A DNA stretch of 64,000 nucleotides from Flavobacterium sp. MedPE-SWcel (GCA_001874325.1 MPCW01000008.1:62001-126000), one strand, 5' to 3'; positions 33,956 through 43,448 are shown, counted from the first letter of the stretch. The notes: a model not told the origin generated them from the sequence alone. Numbers and translations are program-made.

Positions 33956-35212
33956 TTATTGTTGTAAGGTAAGTTTCTCGTTATTGTAAACACCATAACT
34001 TTTACCTTGTAGTTTTAAACCTAAAAATGCAGAGTTTTTAGATTTAGATAATATATTCTTTTCAGTAAATGTATAACTGTTTTTAGGGTTAAATAGTGTA
34101 AACGATGCTTTATTACCCTTAGTTATACTATGATTTTCTACTTGAAATAGCTCTTTGCTAGATGTTAGTTTTTCAATAACTACATCTAATGGTAAAACAG
34201 TACATAAAGCACCAAAAGCACTTTCTAAACCTATAGTACCATTTTTAGCTAAGTCAAATTCCATTTTTTTATTCTCAATATCAATAGGGTTGTGGTCAGA
34301 TGTAATGCTATCTATAGTACCATCAAGAACACCCTCTATCAAAGCTTTTCTTTCTGTTTCTGATCGTAGGGGAGGTGTTACTCTATAACGTGTATCAAAC
34401 TCTTCTAATACTTCATCTGTTAGTAGTAAATTGTGTACAGTAACACTACAGGTTACGTTTAATCCTTTTGCCTTTGCTTCTCTAATTATTTGTACAGATT
34501 TAGCAGTAGATATTGTAGGAATATGCATTTTACCACCTGTATATTCTAATAAAAATAGGTTACGAGCTATTTGTAACTCTTCGGCAAGCATAGGTATACC
34601 TTTAAGTCCTAATCGAGTACTTACAGCACCTTCGTGAACTACTCCTTTACCTTTTATTTTATCATCTTGTGCATAAGCAATTACTAATCCATCAAAATCC
34701 TGCACATACTGCAATGCTATTTTCATTATGTTAGCATCAGTAATAGCTTTGTTATAATCACCAAAGGCTACAGCACCAGCATTTTTCATATCAAAAAGTT
34801 CTGCTATGTCTTTACCTTCGCTACCCTTAGTAAGTGCGCCTATTGGATGTACATTCGTTGTAGCGTTTAAAGCCTTACCAAGTAAAAAATGAATGTCAGC
34901 TTGTTTATCAGCTACAGGGTTACCACTAGGCTGTAATGCTACATTTGTAAAACCACTTAAAGCAGCAGTATTTAATCCATTTGTAATTGTTTCTCTGTCT
35001 TCATAACCTGGTTCTCCAAAACTAACTGAACTATCAAACCAACCACGAGAAATATGTAAATTATCTAACTCTACAATTTCAAAATTAGAATCGTTAGTTA
35101 TATTTTCTCCTATTTGTTTAATAATGCCTGCTTCGACTTTTATATCTACAACCTTATTATTAAAAGGGCTGAGTTTGTCTATAATAGTGGCATTTTTGAA
35201 AATTAGGTTCAT
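33956..35212 (-). CDS. Dihydroorotase-like protein lacking metal-binding histidines
   Basis: An amidohydrolase-fold protein (418 aa) that aligns end to end with class I dihydroorotase, but the metal ligands are replaced. The HxH site reads FDSSVSFGEPG (Ser-Val-Ser at 62-64), the HCED segment reads AYAQDD, and HVST reads TIST in HIPTISTAKS. The late Asp is kept (TSDHNP), as are substrate-side segments such as VTPPLRSE. It is therefore probably inactive in the usual reaction, like the non-catalytic PyrC partners of aspartate transcarbamoylase. The start at MNLIFKNATIID overlaps the BatA-like stop by four bases (ATGA); the ORF-track extension is spurious. Confidence 0.87.
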   Translation of the reverse strand: MNLIFKNATIIDKLSPFNNKVVDIKVEAGIIKQIGENITNDSNFEIVELDNLHISRGWFDSSVSFGEPGYEDRETITNGLNTAALSGFTNVALQPSGNPVADKQADIHFLLGKALNATTNVHPIGALTKGSEGKDIAELFDMKNAGAVAFGDYNKAITDANIMKIALQYVQDFDGLVIAYAQDDKIKGKGVVHEGAVSTRLGLKGIPMLAEELQIARNLFLLEYTGGKMHIPTISTAKSVQIIREAKAKGLNVTCSVTVHNLLLTDEVLEEFDTRYRVTPPLRSETERKALIEGVLDGTIDSITSDHNPIDIENKKMEFDLAKNGTIGLESAFGALCTVLPLDVVIEKLTSSKELFQVENHSITKGNKASFTLFNPKNSYTFTEKNILSKSKNSAFLGLKLQGKSYGVYNNEKLTLQQ

Positions 35213-37137
35213 TTTACAAATTTTTGAATAAAAAGTTCTAATAATAAAAAGATTAGCGTACCAATGATAAACCATTTCCATAGCTCATTAGCCGTTCTTT
35301 CTGATTGAATATCATTGTATACAGTAGCAACAGAATCTGTTGTTGTAAAGTCTTTAAGGATGGTTGTATTCTGTAAGCTTAAGTCACTTTCAGTACGAGC
35401 ATAGTTAAAACTAATACCTTTTAGGTTCTCTTGGTTTTTAGAGATATTATAATTACCCGATTGTTGAGGATAATCTCCAAAAGATAGTTTTACTTTATTG
35501 CTTAATACCTGTTGCATAGGTATAAAATCAATAGTTTTGTTACTAACTGTTACCACCTCATCTTTTGTTAAGGTAGCATCAAGTAATACATTTTCGTTTG
35601 TACCTATTGTTATAGCATGTACACCTGTATTATTACTGTTTTGTGCCATGTTATAGAATGTAGGCACAATAAGTGGCGAATTTTGAAAATTACTATTCTC
35701 TTTATTTACTGGAGCAGTAAATACATACATGTTCCCGATATTGTTACTAAGTGATGCTAAAAATGATGTGCCATCATCATAAGTAAGTACAGGAAATGCA
35801 TTTCCTGATAAGTTATATCCTTGACTTACTTTGGGGTATTGAAAGTTTTTAGTTTTCTTTTCAAATACAGTTTTATATAACGGGTGATTAAAAGCTATTT
35901 CGGTTATTTGCTTTTCGGTTATACTTTTATCATTATAAGTAATAGCTCCAAAGTTATTAAGCACATTGTTTAAGTTTTGTAGGCTACCATCGGTAGCTGG
36001 TATAATAACAATGTTTCCACCTTTCTCGTAAAACGATTTTAATGTAGTTATTAATGCTTGTGGAATTTCTTTTAATTCATTTAATATAATAGCATCTTGT
36101 TTTTCTAAGATGTTATAATCTAAAGTACGTAATTCTGATGCTATAAAATTAAAATCATCTGGAGTATAAATTCTAGATAGGAAATCATTTTTATTACTTT
36201 CACCTATCGCAACTACATTTGATTTTTCAGGTTTTGATATACTAAAGTAATAACTGTTATCATAAGTAAGGCTATTATCGCTAATAGTTACATAACCATG
36301 AAAATCGGCTTTAGGTATTGTAAATACACTTGATTTTTGTAGAATATCAAATTTTATAACTGTTTTTGCTATAAGATCATCCCCGTTATGTAATGCAATT
36401 GGTATTTCGTTGTCAATAGTACCATAAGCTTGCATGGTTACTTTAATTTCATAAAAATTATCAAGTACCTGCGTTATATAAACACTATCTATGGCTACAT
36501 TATTTTTGTTTTCAGCTTCGGGTGTTACAAAATAAGTAGGGTTATCAGTAGTAAATTTAGAAATGCTTTTTTTATCAAGATTAATAGCATCTGTTATTAC
36601 AACTACATCTTTACCAGTGTTTTTTCTTTTTGATTGTGCTTTTGTAAGTAAGAAATCAGGTTTAAACGGAACGTCAGTATATTTTAAGTTTTGTAGTTCT
36701 TTTTGCACTGATTTTACATCAGTATCCCAAAAAGCATCAGTATTAGTAAGTAAAGAAAACTGTTTGTTTTCAGGAGTATTTTCTAATATGTCTTGTATAG
36801 CTCGTTTCATTAACTCGCCCTTATTACCTTTAGCTTGCATAGAGAAAGAATTATCGAGTAGTATTAGCATTTCATTACTCTTATTCTCGTAGTCTTGAGC
36901 TTTAAAGTAAGGTTGTGCAAAAGCAATTATAAGTAATGCTAATAATGATAGACGAGTAAGAAGTAAAAGCCATTTTTTGATAACAGAGCTTTTACGCGTT
37001 TGCATACTAAGCTCTTTAAGAAAACGTACGTTTGTGAAATATTGCTTTTTAAAACGACGTAATTGAAACAAATGCACCAAAATAGGTATTACCAGCAAGA
37101 AAAGAAAGTAAAGAATTTCGGGATATTTAAACTGCAT
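35209..37137 (-). CDS. BatA/VWA-domain membrane protein
   Basis: A 642-aa membrane protein. The N-terminal BatA-type segment has two helices (YPEILYFLFLLVIPILVHLFQLRRFKKQYFTNVRFLKEL and WLLLLTRLSLLALLIIAFAQPYF). A von Willebrand A-like domain follows with an intact-looking start, EMLILLDNSFSMQ (DxSxS-like), then a long periplasmic part with a glutamine amidotransferase-like piece (LKSFYEKGGNIVIIPA). One C-terminal helix, LWKWFIIGTLIFLLLELFI, closes it. Common in Bacteroidota beside the dihydroorotase-like gene, to which it is coupled. Function unknown. Confidence 0.85.
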   Translation of the reverse strand: MQFKYPEILYFLFLLVIPILVHLFQLRRFKKQYFTNVRFLKELSMQTRKSSVIKKWLLLLTRLSLLALLIIAFAQPYFKAQDYENKSNEMLILLDNSFSMQAKGNKGELMKRAIQDILENTPENKQFSLLTNTDAFWDTDVKSVQKELQNLKYTDVPFKPDFLLTKAQSKRKNTGKDVVVITDAINLDKKSISKFTTDNPTYFVTPEAENKNNVAIDSVYITQVLDNFYEIKVTMQAYGTIDNEIPIALHNGDDLIAKTVIKFDILQKSSVFTIPKADFHGYVTISDNSLTYDNSYYFSISKPEKSNVVAIGESNKNDFLSRIYTPDDFNFIASELRTLDYNILEKQDAIILNELKEIPQALITTLKSFYEKGGNIVIIPATDGSLQNLNNVLNNFGAITYNDKSITEKQITEIAFNHPLYKTVFEKKTKNFQYPKVSQGYNLSGNAFPVLTYDDGTSFLASLSNNIGNMYVFTAPVNKENSNFQNSPLIVPTFYNMAQNSNNTGVHAITIGTNENVLLDATLTKDEVVTVSNKTIDFIPMQQVLSNKVKLSFGDYPQQSGNYNISKNQENLKGISFNYARTESDLSLQNTTILKDFTTTDSVATVYNDIQSERTANELWKWFIIGTLIFLLLELFIQKFVK

Positions 37138-37207
37138 TTTGCTCTAAGAATTTTTCAAAAATACTAATTTTTATTCTAATGTACGAAGTAAAAGTAGCGC
37201 TTACATA

Positions 37208-38554
37208 TTATCTTCTCTTTCTTTTTGCAGCTTTTGTTTTTTCTGCACCACGATTACGAGGTTTAGTCTTTTTAGGTTTAGTTTTACCAGGACCACCTAA
37301 GTTTACCTTTTTGTTTTTGTCTTTCTTTTCATGAAAAGCTTCACCACCTTCTTGTTTAGGGCGTTTAAGTAATATTTTTACTTTTTGCTTTTCTTTTTCA
37401 AAATCAAGTAGACGATCGGCTATTTCGATGTTTTCAGGAATAGATAATAGCTCTATTTCCTTTTCCATTAATACTTCAGACTCTATTTGTGGCTCTTGTT
37501 CTTTAGGACTTATAAAGCTAATAGCTACACCTTCTTTATCTGCACGTCCAGTACGCCCAATACGATGAATGTATTGTTCTGGTACTTCAGGGAATTCCAT
37601 ATTTATTACATGAGTAATATCTGTAATATCAAGACCTCTTGCCATAACGTCTGTAGTCACAATACCTCTAAGTGTTCCTTCTTGAAAGGAAGCCATAGTG
37701 TTTAGACGGTAGTTTTGTGATTTATTAGAGTGTATAACACCAAACTGTTCAGGGAAAGACTCTTCCATGCTTTCCAGTACAAGGTCGGCAGTTCTTTTAT
37801 TATTTATAAAAACTAATACACGACTATATTCTTCTTCGTTTTGTAGTAGCTCTTTTAGTAAATTAATTTTAGTAAGGAAATTGGGTACGTGATAACCAAT
37901 TTGTTTTATTTTTTCTAATGGTGTTCCTGATGCAGCTAAAGATACTTCTTCTGGAAAATCGAAAAAGTCATTTAGCATTTCATCTACATCATCAGTCATT
38001 GTTGCAGAAAAAAGTATACTCTGACGTTTTTGTTTCATCATTGAGAGTATAGATGTTATTTGAACACGAAACCCTAAGTTAAGTATCTCATCAAACTCAT
38101 CAATAACTAATTTTTGTAGTGTGTCAAATCGTACTACGTTATCTAAAGCAAGATCCATTAGTCTACCAGGAGTACCCACTAGTATATCTACACCTTCATA
38201 AACACGTTTTTTTTGTGTGTTTATATTTACACCTCCATAAACGCCTACAGTACGTACAGTCATGTACTCCGTCAGTTTTTCAACTTCCTCAACTACTTGT
38301 ACTACAAGTTCACGCGTAGGTACTAAAATTACTACACGTGGTGTATCGGTTTTTATAAATCTCCATTGTTTTAATATCGGTAATAAATAAGCAAAAGTTT
38401 TACCTGTACCTGTTTGTGCAATTCCCATCATGTCGCGACCAGACAGTATTACTGGCATTGCGCGTTCCTGTATAGGGGTAGGGGTAGTAAACCCAATTCC
38501 GTCAAGGGCTTTTTGTAATGATTTAGGTAAATCGAAATCTTGAAAAGTTGGCAT
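37208..38554 (-). CDS. DEAD-box-family ATP-dependent RNA helicase
   Basis: A 448-aa RNA helicase. Q motif FQDFDLPKSLQKALDGIGFTTPTPIQERAMPVIL, motif I AQTGTGKTFAY, Ia PTRELVVQ, Ib GTPGRLMDLA, III SATMTDD, V TTDVMARGLDI, VI HRIGRTGRADKEG. Motif II reads VIDEFDEIL, so the DEAD box is DEFD. The C-terminal tail is strongly basic (KTKPKKTKPRNRGAEKTKAAKRKRR), as in RhlE-like helicases that bind rRNA. Monocistronic. Confidence 0.95.
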   Translation of the reverse strand: MPTFQDFDLPKSLQKALDGIGFTTPTPIQERAMPVILSGRDMMGIAQTGTGKTFAYLLPILKQWRFIKTDTPRVVILVPTRELVVQVVEEVEKLTEYMTVRTVGVYGGVNINTQKKRVYEGVDILVGTPGRLMDLALDNVVRFDTLQKLVIDEFDEILNLGFRVQITSILSMMKQKRQSILFSATMTDDVDEMLNDFFDFPEEVSLAASGTPLEKIKQIGYHVPNFLTKINLLKELLQNEEEYSRVLVFINNKRTADLVLESMEESFPEQFGVIHSNKSQNYRLNTMASFQEGTLRGIVTTDVMARGLDITDITHVINMEFPEVPEQYIHRIGRTGRADKEGVAISFISPKEQEPQIESEVLMEKEIELLSIPENIEIADRLLDFEKEKQKVKILLKRPKQEGGEAFHEKKDKNKKVNLGGPGKTKPKKTKPRNRGAEKTKAAKRKRR

Positions 38555-38636
38555 CTAGGTATCTTTTTTGCAAAGATAGGCATTTACAACAGAGAATATT
38601 ACTTAATTATTGATTGAAAATAATTATTAAAACTAT

Positions 38637-38675
38637 AAAAAGGTCTTAATAAAAGTAATTAGAAAGACCTTTTTT
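38637..38675 (-). terminator. Terminator of the cytochrome c peroxidase operon
   Basis: AAAAAGGTCTT and AAGACCTTTTT (11-bp arms, 16-base loop), just after the peroxidase stop at 38680; a T-run follows on the minus strand. Confidence 0.82.
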
Positions 38676-38679
38676 ATTG

Positions 38680-40464
38680 TTACTCTTTGTCAGTAAGACT
38701 ATTCATAAATGCTATTAAATCTTTTTTCTCTTTTTCAGAGAGATTTAATGAATCGGCGGGTAAAGTTTGATGTTCTAAATCAATATCTAAACCTGCACCA
38801 CCCCCAATATCGTAAAAATCGACCACTTGTAGCAATGAAGTATATATACCATTATGCATGTAAGGCCCTGTTTTTGATACGTTTCTAATAGTAGGAGTTT
38901 TAAAGAAGTGTTTACGTTCTTCGGTATTAAATGAGTTATATCTACCTAAGTCAGTATCTATAACATTACTTACGGTATCTTTAGGTACACCTATAAGTTC
39001 TAGTTCCGATTCAGTGAAATTAGGAGGTACAGTACCATTAAATAATGGTGCAAAGTGACATGTAGCACATTTTGCTTTTCCTGAAAATAAGTTGAAACCA
39101 TTTATTTCACTAGCCGTTAAGGTGTTCTCTTCATTATTGATATTCTTATCAAATTTTGAGTTGAATTGCCCTAAGCTTCTTATATATGTTGCAATTGCAT
39201 TTCTAGCTTTACGCTCTGTGATTTCATCTCCATATATTTCTTTAAACTCTTCTTTATATTCAGTATCTTCGTTTATTAATGCTGTAATGTTGTTTAAGCT
39301 AGAGTGAAATTCATTAGGATTATTAACTACATCCACTATTTGCCCTTCTAGGTTACCCGTCCTACCATCCATAAAAAAACTTTGCTGGTATGCAGCATAC
39401 AGTAGGGTAGGGCTATTCCTTATTTGTTTAGGAAAAGTTTTTAAACCATCTGTAAAAGCTAAATTTTCTTTATGGCAACTAGCACAGCTAATTGAATTAT
39501 CTGCCGATAATCTCGTATCGTTAAATAGCTGTTTACCTAATTTCATTTTTGGTAACATTAAAGAGTCTACCTCATTATAGTCCGCAAAGAAATTAAGGTT
39601 GAATGTATTATTAGAAAATAAAGAAGTCATAGAATTGTTAAACGCTGTTTCAAAAGGATACTTTACCTTCCAGTCGTTACTAACTTCTTGTAATATTTCT
39701 AATTGTTTATGTGTATGGGTTTTAATAAACGAATAACGATCGAATGTATTAAAATTACCTTTGTTTAAATCATCAATAGTATTGTTTATCTCTACTATAA
39801 GTTGATTGTATAATTCTTCTGACTGAAAATTACTCTCAAAAGGTTTTATTACATCTAACATTCCTTTATAAGAAGTTACAGCTTCTTTTAATGATGCTTC
39901 TAAAACAGGAGAGTCATAGCCTGTAATTCCTGTTAAAGCAACACGAGAAATTTCGTCACGTAATAACCAAATAATATGATAATCTTTTAAATCTAATACA
40001 GTATTGTTTTTTATTAGTTTTAATCGATTAGAAGTTTTCTCTACAACCTTTTGTATTTGCTCCCAGTTAGGTTCTTCTTCATAAATAGACTCTTCTATTA
40101 CTTGAAAACCAAAAGGTGCCATAATCTTTATATTAGTAGCATCTTCTTCTTCTACCTTTAAAAGGTTAGGAGCATTTAAAGATTTATAATTGTTTCTATC
40201 TGTAAAAGCTAAAATAGGCTCTATGTGTTTAAATTGGTCACGTGCTTTTATATAAAAGCGTTCAGCATCTTTTGGAGCTGATTGTTTTAAAGAATCTAAA
40301 TATATAACTGTGCTATCTAAATGAGATATATAGTTAATCTCAACATTTTTAATTGCTGAATATTCAGTGGTTTCTGTTTTTTTACTACAAGAAACTATTG
40401 CTATAAACAAAAGACACAGAAAATTAATCTGTGTCTTTTTAGTTTTAATATTTGTGATGTTCAT
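38680..40464 (-). CDS. Di-haem cytochrome c peroxidase (MauG/CcpA-like) lipoprotein with N-terminal extension
   Basis: Extracytoplasmic lipoprotein: signal ending in CLLFIAIVSC (lipobox Cys26). Residues of about 40-290 form a helical N-terminal domain (IIWLLRDEISRVALTGITGYDSPVLEASLKEA), resembling imelysin-like extensions found in Bacteroidota peroxidases. The peroxidase part has two c-type haem sites, CASCH (327-331) and CATCH (466-470), plus MDGRTGNLEGQ and MHNGIYTSLLQVVDFY. It reduces hydrogen peroxide or carries out MauG-like oxidation; the partner is unknown. It begins 2 bp after the DUF839-like lipoprotein gene, so they form one unit. Confidence 0.92.
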   Translation of the reverse strand: MNITNIKTKKTQINFLCLLFIAIVSCSKKTETTEYSAIKNVEINYISHLDSTVIYLDSLKQSAPKDAERFYIKARDQFKHIEPILAFTDRNNYKSLNAPNLLKVEEEDATNIKIMAPFGFQVIEESIYEEEPNWEQIQKVVEKTSNRLKLIKNNTVLDLKDYHIIWLLRDEISRVALTGITGYDSPVLEASLKEAVTSYKGMLDVIKPFESNFQSEELYNQLIVEINNTIDDLNKGNFNTFDRYSFIKTHTHKQLEILQEVSNDWKVKYPFETAFNNSMTSLFSNNTFNLNFFADYNEVDSLMLPKMKLGKQLFNDTRLSADNSISCASCHKENLAFTDGLKTFPKQIRNSPTLLYAAYQQSFFMDGRTGNLEGQIVDVVNNPNEFHSSLNNITALINEDTEYKEEFKEIYGDEITERKARNAIATYIRSLGQFNSKFDKNINNEENTLTASEINGFNLFSGKAKCATCHFAPLFNGTVPPNFTESELELIGVPKDTVSNVIDTDLGRYNSFNTEERKHFFKTPTIRNVSKTGPYMHNGIYTSLLQVVDFYDIGGGAGLDIDLEHQTLPADSLNLSEKEKKDLIAFMNSLTDKE

Positions 40465-40466
40465 TC

Positions 40467-41930
40467 TTATCTTTCTAGACCCTCTATTACATATAACATA
40501 CTACCTTCTTTTCTTGAACCTTCTACAGTTGTAGCGTTAGGATCTGTAAATGCAGAACCATCTGCAGGCTCCCACCCATGGTTTTGCGTAATGATAGCAA
40601 AAGTGTTGTCTTTTCCGATAATGTCAGATATATCTATCATTCCAGTTATTTCCCACATTTTATCAGTATTACCATAACCTGCAGCAGTAGCAGCATCTTG
40701 GTCACACTCTAAAACAGTTTTTAAAGCACCCGTACTAATGTTGTACTGGTATAAACGTGCGTAGTGTGTCTTGTCTGGAGTATCAGCATATCCATTTGGA
40801 TCTTCTTGGATGTATACATAGTTCTCAGTAACAGTAATGTTATCAGGGCTATGGAATGCTTTAGCGATACCATCTAATTTATCACCATCTAATATACAAG
40901 TAAGTGTTCCTGCACCTGTAGGGTCATTTTCGTTAAGTACTAACTTATATACTCTACCGTAAATAGTACCTTTTCCTACTAAGTCTGGTTTTTTACGACC
41001 TGTTACACAAAAGTAAATTTCTCTTTGATTTGCAGCACTACCTCTTCTCCAGTCGATATCTTCTAATCTAGAGAAGCCCATAACACCTTTGTTCTTACAT
41101 TCAGCATCAAGTAAATCTACTTCAGTTTCTTCTAAACTTACAAACTCTACTGGGTAAGATTGTCCTTCTGTCATGTCCATTTCGAAGTTGATGCTAGCAT
41201 CAGACATTTTAAGACCATATAGTTGACCACCGTATAAATCACCAGAATTACCAACATACATTCCTAATTGTCCTGAAGGAGTAGTGTTGTCACCTTGATC
41301 ATCACCAATAAATACAACAGTTTTATCTGAGTAAGCATCTTTACCAATTGGCACAGCATTCTCACAAGTCCATTGTCCTAATTTAGTTAAGATGTTAGCA
41401 GTACTAGCATCAGCAGCCGATCTAAAAGGATCTGTAGCAAAAACTGCTTTAGAAGAACCACCCCATTCTCCACCTGAAAGGTATAAAGGACCAAATCCGT
41501 GCTCTTGTGGAGTAATTAGAGTACCAGAACACTGTGCAGTACCTGCAGTAGCAGCAGAGTTTAAGATGTACTCACCTTTTACTGGCTTAAACGTTTCGTC
41601 AAAAGTAATACGAGCCACAGCGTAATCTGCCTCGATGTTGTTGATTAAAGAGAAAGTACCGTCATCATTCTTTAATAACCCTGCACCATCAGCCATAGAA
41701 CCATAAACGAATGCTGGAGAATCTTCTAGTACATCTTCTGAACTTAATATATTATATATATTCAAGTTAGAGAAACCACTAGCTTTTTTAAGCATAATGT
41801 TTGGACTTGTTGAGTGGTTTGCTAACTCAACTGGGTTAGGAGTAGCCTTGTTGTCATCATCATTGTTACAAGATACAAGCGTACCTAAAGCAGCACACAT
41901 TCCGATTACTGCAAGATAATTTTTTTTCAT
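40467..41930 (-). CDS. PhoX/DUF839-like lipoprotein
   Basis: Lipoprotein signal MKKNYLAVIGMCAALGTLVSC (Cys21) followed by an Asn/Asp-rich linker (NNDDDNK). The 465-residue body looks like a beta propeller of the DUF839/PhoX group: EHGFGPLYLSGGEWGGSSKAVF, VFIGDDQGDNTTPSGQLGMYVG, GVMGFSRLEDIDWRRGSAANQREIYFCVTG and FHSPDNITVTENYVYIQEDPNG, the last two being the metal/phosphate-site signatures. PhoX enzymes are Ca/Fe alkaline phosphatases, but catalytic identity is not proven here. First gene of the unit with the peroxidase, behind a good promoter. Confidence 0.85.
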   Translation of the reverse strand: MKKNYLAVIGMCAALGTLVSCNNDDDNKATPNPVELANHSTSPNIMLKKASGFSNLNIYNILSSEDVLEDSPAFVYGSMADGAGLLKNDDGTFSLINNIEADYAVARITFDETFKPVKGEYILNSAATAGTAQCSGTLITPQEHGFGPLYLSGGEWGGSSKAVFATDPFRSAADASTANILTKLGQWTCENAVPIGKDAYSDKTVVFIGDDQGDNTTPSGQLGMYVGNSGDLYGGQLYGLKMSDASINFEMDMTEGQSYPVEFVSLEETEVDLLDAECKNKGVMGFSRLEDIDWRRGSAANQREIYFCVTGRKKPDLVGKGTIYGRVYKLVLNENDPTGAGTLTCILDGDKLDGIAKAFHSPDNITVTENYVYIQEDPNGYADTPDKTHYARLYQYNISTGALKTVLECDQDAATAAGYGNTDKMWEITGMIDISDIIGKDNTFAIITQNHGWEPADGSAFTDPNATTVEGSRKEGSMLYVIEGLER

Positions 41931-41971
41931 TTCGATTTAAATAAGTTATGTTGTGAATAATTAATCTGCCG

Positions 41972-41999
41972 CGAAACTAGGGCAGTCTTATTATGTCAA
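41972..41999 (-). promoter_or_regulatory. Promoter of the DUF839-peroxidase unit
   Basis: On the minus strand TTG (41997-41999), 17 bp, TAGTTTCG (41972-41979), one mismatch from TAnnTTTG, 41 bp before the ATG. Confidence 0.45.
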
Positions 42000-42120
42000 A
42001 ATGAATAGCGTGTTAACAAATATTGAAGTATTTTTGATTTTATTTAAAGTGAATAAAAATAATAAGAGTTGTATTTTATTTAACAGATTGATTGTTAATA
42101 TATTTGTTTATGGGGGTATG

Positions 42121-42223
42121 TTTAACTTATTGTTAAATCGGGACAATTATTTTTGTATGAAATTACTTCAATTATTTTTTTAGATGAAAATATTAGAAAA
42201 AACAACAAGTTTTTTCTAATATT
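42121..42223 (+). promoter_or_regulatory. Promoter, palindrome and leader hairpin before the antiporter gene
   Basis: A -7 element TATTTTTG (42148-42155) is preceded by a palindrome TTTAAC-TTATT-GTTAAA (42121-42137) that covers the position of a TTG element (42130-42132, spacing 15). Downstream, AATATTAGAAAAAAC and its complement (42189-42203 / 42209-42223, 15-bp arms, 5-base loop) form a hairpin in the predicted leader. I see no gene in the 333-bp gap 41931-42263. Confidence 0.45.
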
Positions 42224-42263
42224 AAGATATAAAGTATAAATTAGTCATTTTAAAGCCCACATC

Positions 42264-43448
42264 ATGACTGCAGGAATTATATTAGCACTTTGTTTACTTG
42301 TGTTGTTATCTTATGTATTTGATCTAACATCTTCAAAAACTAAGATACCATCCGTGCTTCTTTTACTTCTTTTAGGGTTTTTAGTAAGACAGCTATGTAA
42401 TATTTTTGGAATAAATGTTATCGATCTGCAAGATGTATTACCAATACTGGGTAGTATAGGTCTTATTCTTATAGTTTTAGAAGGATCATTAGAACTTGAA
42501 TTAAGAAAGAGTAAAGTACCAATTATAAAAAAGTCTGTTATTCTAGGTATTGTACCGCTTATAGTACTATCGGTAGGGCTTGCTTTTGTGTTTCATTATA
42601 TAAGTGGTGTTGATTTTAAAACTTGCCTTGCAAATGCAATACCTTTATCTATAATAAGTAGTTCTGTAGCAATACCAAGTGTAAGAGGGTTTACGCGCTC
42701 TAATAGAGCCTTTGTAATATATGAAAGTAGTATATCAGATATTATAGGGGTAATACTATTTAATTTCGTTACTATGCACGATACCATTGGTTTTGCCGCT
42801 TTTGGTTCTTTTTTAGTTCAGTTAGTAATTATTGTAATAATATCATTTATAGCTACAGGAGCATTATCTTTTATGTTGAGTAGGCTAGAGCATCATATTA
42901 AGTTTGTGCCTATTATATTTTTAGTTATACTTATTTATGAACTGTCTAAAATTTTCCATCTACCATCATTAGTATTTATTTTAGTTTTCGGGCTTTTCCT
43001 TAATAACTTAAATGAAATTCGTCATGTTAAATGGATAGAGTATTTAAAACCAACGCTGTTAAGAAAAGAGGTTGATAAATTTAGAGAGATAACTATAGAG
43101 TCTACATTTCTTGTACGAGCACTGTTTTTTCTTCTTTTTGGTTATTTAATAGAAGCTCGTGAAGTTTTAAATACAGATGTTATTTTATACTCTTTAGGTA
43201 TTACAGCAGGTATTTATGGGTTGAGAATTATAGCATTAAAAATCGCCAAAACAGATCTAGTACCATTAATGTTTATAGCACCAAGAGGGTTAATAACAAT
43301 TTTATTGTTTTTATCTATCTCAGATAAGCTACCATTCATTAACCGTTCATTAATAATACAGGTTATAATTTTAACCTCATTAATAATGATGATGGGTACT
43401 ATTTCTAGTAAGAAAGAATCTAAAGAAATTATAGAAAATAGTCACTAA
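42264..43448 (+). CDS. Cation/proton antiporter (CPA family)
   Basis: A 394-aa membrane protein with about 11-12 helices and no cytoplasmic regulatory domain. N terminus MTAGIILALCLLVLLSYVFDLTSSKTKIPSVLLLLLLGFLVRQ and VLPILGSIGLILIVLEGSLELELRK are typical of CPA exchangers; SSSVAIPSVRGF and ESSISDIIGVILFNF correspond to the ion-binding helices with an acidic residue. It exchanges Na+ or K+ for H+. Long leader with structure. Converges on ald with 4-bp overlap. Confidence 0.9.
   Translation: MTAGIILALCLLVLLSYVFDLTSSKTKIPSVLLLLLLGFLVRQLCNIFGINVIDLQDVLPILGSIGLILIVLEGSLELELRKSKVPIIKKSVILGIVPLIVLSVGLAFVFHYISGVDFKTCLANAIPLSIISSSVAIPSVRGFTRSNRAFVIYESSISDIIGVILFNFVTMHDTIGFAAFGSFLVQLVIIVIISFIATGALSFMLSRLEHHIKFVPIIFLVILIYELSKIFHLPSLVFILVFGLFLNNLNEIRHVKWIEYLKPTLLRKEVDKFREITIESTFLVRALFFLLFGYLIEAREVLNTDVILYSLGITAGIYGLRIIALKIAKTDLVPLMFIAPRGLITILLFLSISDKLPFINRSLIIQVIILTSLIMMMGTISSKKESKEIIENSH

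Noticed and set aside
33956-35212. Functional pyrC
   Set aside because: The metal-binding histidines are replaced at three sites, so naming it pyrC would imply an activity the sequence does not support.
42001-42183. Plus-strand 60-aa ORF between the DUF839 gene and the antiporter
   Set aside because: Its sequence is a low-complexity AT product, it has no plausible upstream signal, and it overlaps the candidate promoter and palindrome of the antiporter gene.
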